NCBI GenBank assembly: GCA_964455095.1
Contig: CAYVUV010000165.1
Coordinates: 1 to 36,240 of the forward strand
DNA from: CAYVUV01 sp964455095
Lineage (GTDB): Bacteria; Desulfobacterota; Binatia; HRBIN30; CADEER01
Reading direction: 5' to 3'
Length of the DNA: 36,240 nucleotides
The notes beneath the pieces are model-generated. The model did no database searches. It worked only from the letters and a program-made list of their open reading frames with translations, and was not told where the DNA came from. A program made the translations under genes and the position numbers. Positions 15,493 through 23,900 of this stretch are shown here, one piece after another (position 1 is the first letter of the stretch; each line of letters starts with the position of its first letter).

Positions 15493-18426
15493 ATGGCAGG
15501 GACAGTGAAGGCTGGAACCACAGCCCCGGTTGCGGACCGCTTTGTCGGCCGTGAACGGGAGCTGGGCGAGTTGTGTGCCGGTCTGAATGCCGCTGCGGCC
15601 GGTCACGGCCGCTTCTTTCTGGTCTCGGGCGAGCCGGGAATAGGGAAGACGCGACTGGTCGATGAGCTGGATGCGATCGCGCGCCGGCAAGGGGCGCGCG
15701 TGTGGTGGGCGCGTTGTTGGGAGGACGGGGGCTCGCCGGCCTATTGGCCGTGGGCACAACTGATTCGCAGCTACATTGCCGAGGGCGCGCCGGAGGCGTC
15801 GTTGCTCCGTTTGGCGGCGGCGGACGAGGTCGCGGCACTGGTTCCCGAGCTGAGCCGCGCGGCGCCCACCGATGGCACGCCGAGGAGCGACCCCGAGCGG
15901 GCGGGCTTTCGCGTCCTCGATACGGTCGCCGGTGTGTTCAAGAGCGCCGCCGCCGAGCGACCGCTGGTGCTGGTGATCGACGATGTCCATGCCGCCGACG
16001 CGCCGACATTGCGCTTGCTGAGTTTTCTGGCCAGAGACTTGCGCGCGGCCCGGTTGCTCCTGATTGCCTGCTTTCGCGAGACGGAGATCCGCCAACGCTC
16101 GGAAGTCGCGGACGTGGTCGCGGAGCTTGAACGCGTGGGGCAGCGGCTGCCCCTGCGCGGCTGGGCTGCGGCCGATATCGCCCGGTTCATCGCCGACGGC
16201 GCGGCGCGGTCGCCGTCCGAGTCGCTTCTGCAGAGCGTGCATCGCGCGACGGGGGGCAATCCGTTGTTCGTCGGGGAAATCGCGCGGCTGTTGACCGCCG
16301 AACGAGGCCTGGGCCGATCCGATACGACGGTGGCCGGTCTGCGCCTGCCGGAGCGGGTGCGCGAGGCGGTCCGCCAGCACCTGCGCTCGCTCTCGCACCA
16401 GGTCGTGGAAGTGCTGTCGATCGCCGCGGTGCTCGGAGACGAATGCGACCTCGACCTGCTGGCGCGCGTGGCGGCAGGGCTCGGCGCGAGCGGTGCGCAC
16501 CGGTCGCGCGCGCAAGTGCTCGATTGGTTTCGCGAGGCGAATACGGCGGGGCTCGTGTGGGAGGTGAAACCCGGCACCTATCGATTTACGCACGGGCTGC
16601 TCGGCGGCATGCTGTACGACGACCTGATGCCGGCGCGCCGCATCGAGTGGCACCGCACGGCAGCCGCCGTCCTGGCGGCACACGATCGCGGCAATGTGGC
16701 GGCGGTCGCGCATCATCTCTACCATGCGGCGGTGGGCGGTGATGTGACGCTGGCGGTGGACTATCAATGTCGCGCCGGCGCGCAGGCCATGCGCGAGCTG
16801 GCGTATGAGCGCGCCGCAGAGTTCTACGCCCGCGGTTTGCACTTGCTCGACGCGCACGCGCTCGCCGATGCGGCGCGCCAGGGCGAGTTGTTGCTCGCGT
16901 TGGGCAGCGCGCAGGCGAGAGGCGGTGCGCCGGCATTGGCGCGGGTGGCGTTCGAGCGGGCGGCGCTCCTGGCGCGCCAGTGCAATGACGCCAACAACCT
17001 GGCCGGAGCCGCCCTCGGCTCGTCAGACCTCGGGCTGGTCGCGGCTGGTCCGGATCCGCACGACGCGTGCGTCCCACTTTTGCGTGAGGCATTGACGGCG
17101 CTCGACGAGGCGGACTCATCACTGCGCGCGCGTGTGCTCGCCCGGTTTTCAGTCGCACGCGCCGAGCCGCACATGGACCATGCGCGCGCCGCTCTGGCGA
17201 TGGCGCGCCGCCTCGACGATCCTCATGCGCTCGCCCAGGTGCTCATCGACGTCCACTCCGCCCTGTGGGAACCGGAGCACGCCGCGGAGCGCCGCGCGCT
17301 GGCGGCCGAGGCACTCCACTGTGCCGAGCAATGCCATGATCTCGAGCTGATCGCAGGCGCTCTGACGTGTGAAATCCCCGACTTGATCGAGCTCGGCGAC
17401 GCGCAGAGGCTCGATCACGCGATCGCCGAGTTGGTCCGCCGTGCCGATGCGTTGGGGCAGCCTCGTACCCACTGGTGGGCAACGCATTTTCGCTCCGTAC
17501 GCGCATTGTTGCGCGGCGACCTCGCGGTGGCTGAAACGCTGGCGCACGACGCCCAGAGCATTGGCGAACGAATCCAGGATCCGAGCGCGACCAGCGTGTT
17601 GGCGGCGGTGCTGTGCGCGCTGCGCACGGCCCAGGGGCGCGCCGAAGAGCTGGAGCCGGCCGTGCACGTCCAGGTTCAACAATGCTCCGTGCGCACGCGC
17701 CGGCGCTGTGGTCTGACGCTGGCAATCAGCGCACTCGACCTGCCGGCACCGAGGTCCCTCGATTCCGACAAGGCCGGTGAAGCGCCAGGGCAATCGCCCC
17801 AGGTGGGCCAGGGGGACGCACGCGTCTTTCGGCGCGAGGGCGAGTTTTGGACGTTGAGCTATGCGGACGTCACCTGTCGCTTCAAGGACAGCAAGGGGTT
17901 CGCGTTCATCGCCCATCTGTTGCGCCATCCGGGGCAAGACGTGCACGCCACGGCGTTGGTCGCGTCAGCCGGGGGCGACGTCGATCCGGGCGAGATCGGG
18001 CGCGAGGTCGCGCAAGGGAGCTACCTCCAGGTGGTTGGGGTGCGGGTCGGACTGGGCGACGCCGGGGAACTGATCGATGCGCGCGCCAAGGCGGAGTACA
18101 AGCAGCGTCTGGTCGAGTTGCGCGAGGACTTGGAGGACGCCGAAGCGAACGGCCATAGCGATCGGGCGGAGCGCGTACGCGACGAGATCGAGACGTTGAA
18201 TCGCGAGCTGTGTCGAGCCATCGGTATCGGCGGGCGTGACCGGCGTGCCGGGTCGCATGCCGAGCGCGCCCGGGTCAACGTGACGCGCGCGATCGGCGGC
18301 GTGATCAAGCGCATCGGCGAGCGCAATCCGGCGCTGGCCGAGCACCTGGCGGCCTCGATCAAGACCGGGACGTTCTGCGCGTACCGCCCCGACCGGCGGG
18401 AGTCCAGCTGGTCGATGGCCGGCTGA
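15493..18426 (+). CDS. STAND-type ATPase with helical repeats and shared C-terminal module (copy 1)
   Basis: 977 aa. The frame opens at 15343, but the ATG at 15493 has GAGGG seven bases upstream and opens just before the family-typical DRFVGRERELGEL. The ATPase part covers about 16-400: Walker A GEPGIGKT at 46-53, Walker B LVLVIDDVH at 158-166, ATGGNPLFVGEI near 250, and a wHTH-like lid including YRFTHGLLGGMLYDDL. Residues 420-760 are Ala/Leu-rich TPR-like helices. The C-terminal module begins at 777 (RVFRREGEFWTLSYADVTCR) and ends ERARVNVTRAIGGVIKRI ... TGTFCAYRPD. Between its halves lies a highly charged coiled-coil insert (YKQRLVELREDLEDAEANG). The architecture resembles MalT/LAL or adenylate-cyclase-type regulators but lacks a LuxR HTH; the terminal module may take that role. 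It converges with the stand-alone module gene, 13 bases apart. Confidence 0.85.
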   Translation: MAGTVKAGTTAPVADRFVGRERELGELCAGLNAAAAGHGRFFLVSGEPGIGKTRLVDELDAIARRQGARVWWARCWEDGGSPAYWPWAQLIRSYIAEGAPEASLLRLAAADEVAALVPELSRAAPTDGTPRSDPERAGFRVLDTVAGVFKSAAAERPLVLVIDDVHAADAPTLRLLSFLARDLRAARLLLIACFRETEIRQRSEVADVVAELERVGQRLPLRGWAAADIARFIADGAARSPSESLLQSVHRATGGNPLFVGEIARLLTAERGLGRSDTTVAGLRLPERVREAVRQHLRSLSHQVVEVLSIAAVLGDECDLDLLARVAAGLGASGAHRSRAQVLDWFREANTAGLVWEVKPGTYRFTHGLLGGMLYDDLMPARRIEWHRTAAAVLAAHDRGNVAAVAHHLYHAAVGGDVTLAVDYQCRAGAQAMRELAYERAAEFYARGLHLLDAHALADAARQGELLLALGSAQARGGAPALARVAFERAALLARQCNDANNLAGAALGSSDLGLVAAGPDPHDACVPLLREALTALDEADSSLRARVLARFSVARAEPHMDHARAALAMARRLDDPHALAQVLIDVHSALWEPEHAAERRALAAEALHCAEQCHDLELIAGALTCEIPDLIELGDAQRLDHAIAELVRRADALGQPRTHWWATHFRSVRALLRGDLAVAETLAHDAQSIGERIQDPSATSVLAAVLCALRTAQGRAEELEPAVHVQVQQCSVRTRRRCGLTLAISALDLPAPRSLDSDKAGEAPGQSPQVGQGDARVFRREGEFWTLSYADVTCRFKDSKGFAFIAHLLRHPGQDVHATALVASAGGDVDPGEIGREVAQGSYLQVVGVRVGLGDAGELIDARAKAEYKQRLVELREDLEDAEANGHSDRAERVRDEIETLNRELCRAIGIGGRDRRAGSHAERARVNVTRAIGGVIKRIGERNPALAEHLAASIKTGTFCAYRPDRRESSWSMAG

Positions 18427-18439
18427 TCAGCCGCGCGGC

Positions 18440-18907
18440 TCACATGCTCCACTCGATCGGCAGGCGCGGATCCGGCCGGTAGGCGCAGAACGTGCCGGTT
18501 CTGACCGTGGTGTTCAAGTGGTGGCCAAGCAGGGGGTGGTGCTGTGCGATGCGTTTGAGCGCGGCCGCGATCGCCCGGGTGACATTCACCCGTGCGCGCT
18601 CGCGGGCGTCGTGAAGCCCAGGGCCCAGCTCCACCGCGTCCGGATCGACGGATTTCGGCGGGTCGCTCAGTCCAACCCCGTGCAGCTCCAGCGCGCCGAG
18701 GCGGTGCAACTCGGCGACGCGGTGCTCGAGCGCCAGGGCCGAGACCTCGGCGTGCGGGCTGGCGAGAAGCGAGGCCAGGTATTGCAGGCCCTTCACGTCG
18801 CGCAGGCGGCAGGTGGTATCGGCGTAAACGATCGTCCAGTACTCGCCTTCGCGGCGAAACACCTGCGAGTCGACTCGCCCTCGCGGCTGGGAGACGCACT
18901 GATTCAT
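18440..18907 (-). CDS. Stand-alone protein made of the shared C-terminal module
   Basis: 155 aa from the ATG at 18907, with a perfect AGGAGG four bases upstream; the longer frame to 19057 is not used. The protein is almost entirely the module found at the ends of the two neighbouring ATPases: VFRREGEYWTIVYADTTCRL at 16-35, then KGLQYLASLLASPHAEVSAL, a variable middle, and ERARVNVTRAIAAALKRI at 103-120 followed by HHP..G.HL and RTGTFCAYRPDP, ending WSM like copy 1 (SWSMAG). It has no ATPase or helical repeats. It could compete with or dock onto the ATPases, or bind the same DNA sites. I do not recognise a named family. It forms an apparent two-gene unit with the 48-aa peptide gene 34 bases upstream. 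Confidence 0.82.
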   Translation of the reverse strand: MNQCVSQPRGRVDSQVFRREGEYWTIVYADTTCRLRDVKGLQYLASLLASPHAEVSALALEHRVAELHRLGALELHGVGLSDPPKSVDPDAVELGPGLHDARERARVNVTRAIAAALKRIAQHHPLLGHHLNTTVRTGTFCAYRPDPRLPIEWSM

Positions 18908-18911
18908 GTTC

Positions 18912-18917
18912 CCTCCT
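18912..18917 (-). promoter_or_regulatory. Ribosome binding site deciding the module-protein start
   Basis: AGGAGG on the minus strand, four bases before the ATG at 18907. It is the strongest ribosome site in this region and rules out the longer start at 19057. Confidence 0.75.
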
Positions 18918-18941
18918 GATTGTCGCGGCTGCGCCTGGGCG

Positions 18942-19088
18942 CTAGGCCTCGTCCCATGTGACATAGAGCTCCTCCCGTGTGGGGGGCGGTTGTTCCGGGG
19001 CGTCGCCCGCTGGATTGGGCGGCGCGCTGGCAGCGGCGGCTGGCGGGCCAGTGGCATTTTGTGGTCGCTGGGTTCGGTAGTTCCTCAT
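18942..19088 (-). CDS. Small Pro/Ala-rich peptide, 48 aa
   Basis: A frame of 48 codons from the ATG at 19088, with GGAGG five bases upstream (19098-19094); a second ATG at 19091 is only two bases from the same site. The product starts MRNYRTQRPQNATG, runs through a Pro/Ala-rich linker (PPAAAASAPPNP) and ends TREELYVTWDEA. No cysteine, signal peptide or membrane segment is present. The good ribosome site, short gap to the module gene and natural-looking acidic, aromatic end support it as a real gene. It may be a small regulator or ligand of the module protein or a ribosomally made precursor; both ideas are inference. I do not recognise a family. Confidence 0.6.
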   Translation of the reverse strand: MRNYRTQRPQNATGPPAAAASAPPNPAGDAPEQPPPTREELYVTWDEA

Positions 19089-19093
19089 CATGA

Positions 19094-19098
19094 CCTCC
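19094..19098 (-). promoter_or_regulatory. Ribosome binding site of the 48-aa peptide gene
   Basis: GGAGG on the minus strand, five bases before the ATG at 19088. It is the main evidence that the short frame is translated. Confidence 0.65.
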
Positions 19099-19159
19099 AA
19101 TTCGCCGGCTGTGTGGCCCGGCTTCCTGATCGAAAGGCGTAACGATTCAGGGAACTGGT

Positions 19160-19187
19160 GTTCATTCCGAGTGAACAATTGGTGAAC
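19160..19187. promoter_or_regulatory. TGAAC half-site cluster, possible operator
   Basis: GTGAAC occurs at 19171-19176 and 19182-19187, an 11-base direct repeat, and GTTCA at 19160-19164 forms an inverted pair with the first. Further GTGAAC and TGAAC copies stand at 19230-19235 and 19261-19265. The cluster lies in the divergent gap between the 48-aa peptide gene and the FAD oxidoreductase gene. Eleven-base tandem half-sites occur in operators of some MerR/CarH-type regulators; the identity here is unknown. Confidence 0.4.
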
Positions 19188-19253
19188 GAGGGCCGTCCGC
19201 CGGGCTCGGGGTGGCCGCAAAATGGCCCGGTGAACCGGTCGGGGCGTCCGGGC

Positions 19254-19282
19254 TTGACAATGAACAACACGAAATGATTGTC
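19254..19282. promoter_or_regulatory. Inverted repeat GACAAT-N15-ATTGTC
   Basis: GACAAT at 19256-19261 and ATTGTC at 19277-19282 are perfect complements, two helical turns apart. The left arm overlaps TTGACA (19254-19259), an ideal -35 box for the plus strand, though no good -10 box follows at 16-18 bases. It lies about 70 bases before the FAD oxidoreductase start and may be an operator overlapping its promoter. Confidence 0.4.
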
Positions 19283-19353
19283 CGTCCGGGCGCGGCACGC
19301 GCGCGGCCGAACTAGCTGGGGATCAGCAATCCGAAGGGGCGAAAGGGGCCGAC

Positions 19354-20982
19354 ATGGGGAATCGACGTGCCGTCGTGATTGGTGGTGGGCTGGCGGGGAT
19401 GGTCGTGGCCCGCGAGCTGGCCGAGCGCGGTATGCAAGTGCGGCTCCTCGAGTCGTCGGGGCGACTGGGCGGCAAGGCGGGGGCGCGCAAGCCCGAGCGG
19501 ACCGACGCCTGGGAGGATCACGGCTACCACGTCTTCCCCGGCTGGTACGTGAACACGCGGCGGTTGCTGGGCGAGATCGACTGCACGCGGCACCTGGTCG
19601 ACATCGAGCGCTTTCACTTCCTGCGCCGCCGCGAGTTCCCGCGCTTGATCACGATGGAGCAGATGTCGACGCTGCCGAACATGGTGCGCAACCTGTTCAA
19701 CGGGCTGCTGCCGTGGCCGGAGATGCTGCTCTCGTTCTACTTCCTGCTCGACCTGGTCGCCGAGCCGTTTTCGAACCGCTACTTCCTGGACCGCGTCAGC
19801 GCCAACGGGTTTCTGCGCTCGCGCTTCTACGCCAACGAGCGCATCAGCATGCTGCAGCACCAATCGGTGCTGCAGGCGAGCTCGATTCCCTACTACGAGC
19901 TGTCGGCGATGACGCTGCAGAAGCTGTTCAAGGCGTGGATGAAGGTGCCGGCGCCGGTCTATTCGATTCTGAACGGCAATCTGCAGGAGCGCTTCATCGA
20001 ACCGTTCGAGCGCCACCTGGTCGAGAAGGGTGTCGAGATCATCAAAGGGTGCGAGGTGAAGCGCCTGGGGATGGCGGGCGAAGGCGACATGCCGCCGGTG
20101 TCGAAGGAGATCCTGCGCGCCAGCACGGCGGCGCCGAAGGTGGAGCGGTCCGAAGGGCGGGTGCGCGGGCTTCGCCTCGGTGACGGGACGCCGTTGCAGG
20201 ACACCAGCGATGAGGATGTGTACGTGCTCGCCGTGCCGCATGCCAAGGCGCTCGAGCTGGTGACCACCGCGGTGTTCGAAGCCGAGCAGCCGCGGTTTTT
20301 CAAAGAATCCGAGCGCCGTGGTCTCGCCGACCTGGTCAACCTGCGCAGCGCGCCGATGGCCGCTCTGCACGTGCACTTCAAGCGCCGCATCCCGAATCTG
20401 CCGAAGGAGCACGTCAACCTGGTCGATTCGCGCTTCGGGTTGTCCTTCATCGATATCTCGCAACACTGGGAGGGCATCGATCACACGGCGCTCAACTGCA
20501 TCGCGTCGTACTTCGAGCCGCTGCGCCAGGTCGGCCGCGAGCACGCGGAGCGGGTCCTGCTCTCCGAGTTGTTCGATTATCTGCCCGGTCTGAGCGCCGA
20601 CGATATCGAGTCGACCTATTTTCAAACTCACGAGGAAGAGCCGTTGTTTCTCAACACCATTGGTGCCTGGCATTTTCGACCGCGTGCCGTGACCGGGATT
20701 CCGAATCTCTTTGTCGCGGGCGACTACTGCCGTTCGGACGCCGACCTGACGACGATGGAGAGCGCGGTGATCGCCGGGCTGGAGACGGCGGAGAAGATTC
20801 TCGAGCAGGAAGGGCTCGCGACACGTGTGAAGCCACTGCCGTTGCCGGCGCCGTCGCCGCTGTTGATGCGGTTCGCCAAATACGCGGCGTTGCCGCTGGT
20901 GGTACCGCTCGCGATCTGGTGCAAGTGGCGGGCGCAGCAGGAGGACGCCGCCGCGTCGGAAAGGGCGCCCGCAGCCGAGTGA
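19354..20982 (+). CDS. FAD-dependent amine oxidase / HpnE- or phytoene-desaturase-like oxidoreductase
   Basis: 542 aa. The N-terminal Rossmann fold binds FAD: GGGLAG at 10-15, acidic Glu33 ending the second strand (VRLLE) and SSGRLGGKAG, the typical amine oxidase/desaturase continuation. The C-terminal FAD segment is PNLFVAGDYCRSDADLTTMESAVIAGLETA, as in phytoene desaturases and hydroxysqualene dehydroxylase HpnE. A late hydrophobic stretch (LLMRFAKYAALPLVVPLAIW) may anchor the protein in the membrane by its tail, suiting a lipid-like isoprenoid or sterol-like substrate. The exact substrate is not readable. No hopanoid or carotenoid genes are in view. Its stop overlaps the start of the second STAND ATPase gene (TGATG), so the two are translationally coupled. 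Confidence 0.83.
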   Translation: MGNRRAVVIGGGLAGMVVARELAERGMQVRLLESSGRLGGKAGARKPERTDAWEDHGYHVFPGWYVNTRRLLGEIDCTRHLVDIERFHFLRRREFPRLITMEQMSTLPNMVRNLFNGLLPWPEMLLSFYFLLDLVAEPFSNRYFLDRVSANGFLRSRFYANERISMLQHQSVLQASSIPYYELSAMTLQKLFKAWMKVPAPVYSILNGNLQERFIEPFERHLVEKGVEIIKGCEVKRLGMAGEGDMPPVSKEILRASTAAPKVERSEGRVRGLRLGDGTPLQDTSDEDVYVLAVPHAKALELVTTAVFEAEQPRFFKESERRGLADLVNLRSAPMAALHVHFKRRIPNLPKEHVNLVDSRFGLSFIDISQHWEGIDHTALNCIASYFEPLRQVGREHAERVLLSELFDYLPGLSADDIESTYFQTHEEEPLFLNTIGAWHFRPRAVTGIPNLFVAGDYCRSDADLTTMESAVIAGLETAEKILEQEGLATRVKPLPLPAPSPLLMRFAKYAALPLVVPLAIWCKWRAQQEDAAASERAPAAE

Positions 20983-23900
20983 TGGACGGTCCGGTCACCG
21001 AGCCCACCTCCGCATTCGCCGGCGGTGCGCCGTTTGTCGGCCGCGCGCGCGAGCTGGCAGCCCTGGGGGAGGCCTTCGCCGAAGCACAAGGCGGCCGCGG
21101 GCGCCTGGTGCTGGTCAGCGGAGAGCCCGGGATCGGCAAGACGCGCCTGGTCGAGGAGTTGGCGCGCGCGGCGGCGGAGCAGGGCGGCGCTGCGTTGTGG
21201 GGGGGATGCTGGGAAGGCGGCGGCGCGCCGGCGCTGTGGCCGTGGGTGCAGGTGCTGCGCGCCTATGCGGGATCGCAGCCGCGCGAGGCGTTTCTCTCCG
21301 CTTTGGGCGGCGCCGCGGATCTGGCCGCTCTCGTGCCCGAGCTCGCCGTGGGAATGACCGCGGCGCCGGCACCGGCGATGCTCGATCCGGATCAGGCGCG
21401 CTTTCGCCTGTTCGAGGCGGCGGCCACTTTTCTGGGCCACGCGACGGCGGCGCGGCCGCTGCTGCTGGTCTTCGACGACCTGCACGGTGCGGATGCGGAC
21501 TCGCTGTTGATGTTGCGCTATGCGGTGCGCGCGTTGCGCACGGCCCGGTTGCTCGTCGTTGGAACGTACCGTGAAGGCGCTCTGCGCGAGGTGCCGACGG
21601 CGGCGCGATTGATCGGCGAGCTCAGTCGCGAGGGAACACACGTCGCGCTCGGCGGTTTGACCGAGCCGGAGGTGGCGGCGTTCATTTCCGAAGCCGTGAC
21701 GCGCGGGACCGCGGTGGCTGCGCCGCCGGGGCCCGAGTGGGTGCAGGCGGTGTATGGCAGGACGGAGGGCAACCCGCTGTTCGTCGACGCGGTCGTGCGC
21801 CTGTGTCTGGCCGAGGGCAGGTTCGACCGCTCGGACGGTGCCCCGCTGCAAGGTTTCTCGATCCCCGACCAGGTGCGCCTCGCCGTGCGGCGGCGGCTCG
21901 CCAGTTTGCCGGAATCGGTCGTCGCGACGCTCACCACCGCGGCGGTCGTCGGGCGTGAGTTCGCGGTCGCGGTGCTGGAGCGCGCCGCGCCGGCTGTAAC
22001 CGGGGCCGCGCTGCTCGATCAGCTGGCGATGGCGGCGCGCGCCGCTGTGATCGGCGAGTTGCCGGGAGTGCCGGGGCGCTATCGCTTCACGCACGCGCTG
22101 TTGCGCGAAGTGGCCTACGACGACCTGCCGCCGAGCCGGCGGGCCGCGCTGCACGATCGCGTCGGGCGGGCGTTGGAGGAAGTGCACGGCGTCGAGCTCG
22201 AAGCCCATGTCGCCGACATTGCGTATCATTGCTGCGCCGCGGCGAGCGCCGGCGACGTCGACCGCGCGGTGGCGTTCTCGGAACGCGCGGCCGTGCGCGC
22301 GGCCGCGCAGCGCGCCTACGGCGCCGCGGCCGAGCACCGGGCGCGCGCCGTCGAGGCGTTCGAGTCGCATCCGTCCGTCGGTGTCGATCGCGCGACTTCC
22401 GGCCGGCGGCATTGCGAGCTGTTGATCGCCCTGGGCGAGGCGCACAATGATACCGGCGACCGCGCTCTGGCGCGGGCGGTGTGCCAGCGCGCCCTCGATC
22501 TGGCGCGCCCGCTGGGGTTGTCGGAGCTTTTTGCGCGAGCGGTGGTCGCCTATGGCGGCGGGTGGTGGGGGAGCACCGAGGTGTTGCAGTTCGAGTCGCC
22601 CGAGCAGGATGCATTCGACGACTCGTTCGCGCGGCTGCTCGAGGAAGCCCTGGCGATGCGCGGTGACTGCGACCGCGCGCTGCGCGCGCGCCTGCTGAGT
22701 CGCCTGGCCCTGCAGCGCTACTTCGCCTGGCCGTTGGCACGCCGCGCCGCCGCGACCGACGAAGCCGTCGCCGTCGCGCGGGCGCTCGGAGACACGGACG
22801 CGCTCGCCGAGGTCCTGGTGAACAAGTGGGCGGCAGTCATTGCGCCCGGCAACGAGCGCGCGCGACTTGCGATTGCGCGCGAGGTCATCGAGCTGGGCGA
22901 CAACGGCGGCCGCCCCGCGGCGTTGCCGGCCGGGCTGTCCTCATACGCCATCAACCTGCTGGAGCTCGGGGAGTGCGAGGAGTTTCCGGCGGCCGTGGCG
23001 CGGCTCGAGGGGCACGCCGAGCGCTCACGTCACCTCGGCGCTCTGTGGGCGGCGGGCTTGCTGCGTGCGGCCCGGGCGCTCTGGGAGGGGCGCTTTGGCG
23101 AGGTCGAGGGGTTGGCGCGCGAGGCGCTGCGGATCGGGCGTGCGTGCCAGCGCCCGGCGCTGCTGACGTTCAGCCTGCAGATGCGCGCGTTGCAAATCGA
23201 GCTCGGGCGGCGCGACGAGTTGGAGGGCATCGCGCCATTCTGGCGTTTTGGCGCCGATCGCTACCCGACCATGCTCTCAACGCGCGCCGCCGTTGCGTTC
23301 CTCTACCGCCAGCTGGGTCAGGTGGCCGAGGCGCGCGCAGACTTCGAGCGCGCCGCCGCCGGCGATTTCGTCGCCGGCTGGCTCGCGGATCCGACGTGGT
23401 TGGCGACGATGACCGAGTTGGCCGAAGTCTGCGTGTATCTCGGCGACCGTCCGCGCGCCGCGATCTTGTATGACCTGCTGTGGCCGCATGCGCGGCTCAA
23501 CGCGATGGGCGCCTTCTCTACTTTCTCCTACGGTGCGGTCGCGCGCCCCCTCGGGATGCTCGCGACGCTGCTCGAGCGGTGGCCGGAGGCCGAGGCGCAT
23601 TTCGAGCTGGCGCTCGAGCGCAATCGCTCCCTGCGGGCCGCGCCGCTGACTGCGCGCACGCAAGTGGCCTATGCGCGCATGCTGGGCGCGCGGGGTGCGG
23701 CCGGGGACGACGCGCGGGCGCTGGCGCAGGTTCAAGCCGCGTTCACCGCGGCGCACGCGCTCGGCATGCGACCCCTGGCCGACGAGGCGGCGGCGCTGCG
23801 CGATCAGCTCGCGGCAGCCGGGGCGGTTGCAGGGGTAACCGATGCGGCGGAATTCGAGTGGGATACCGGATCCGCCGGACACACGGCGGCGCTCCCATCG

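Noticed and set aside
18908..19057. Extended start of the stand-alone module gene
   Set aside because: The extra 50 codons overlap the 48-aa peptide gene, are Arg/Pro-rich and lack a ribosome site, while AGGAGG lies just before the ATG at 18907.
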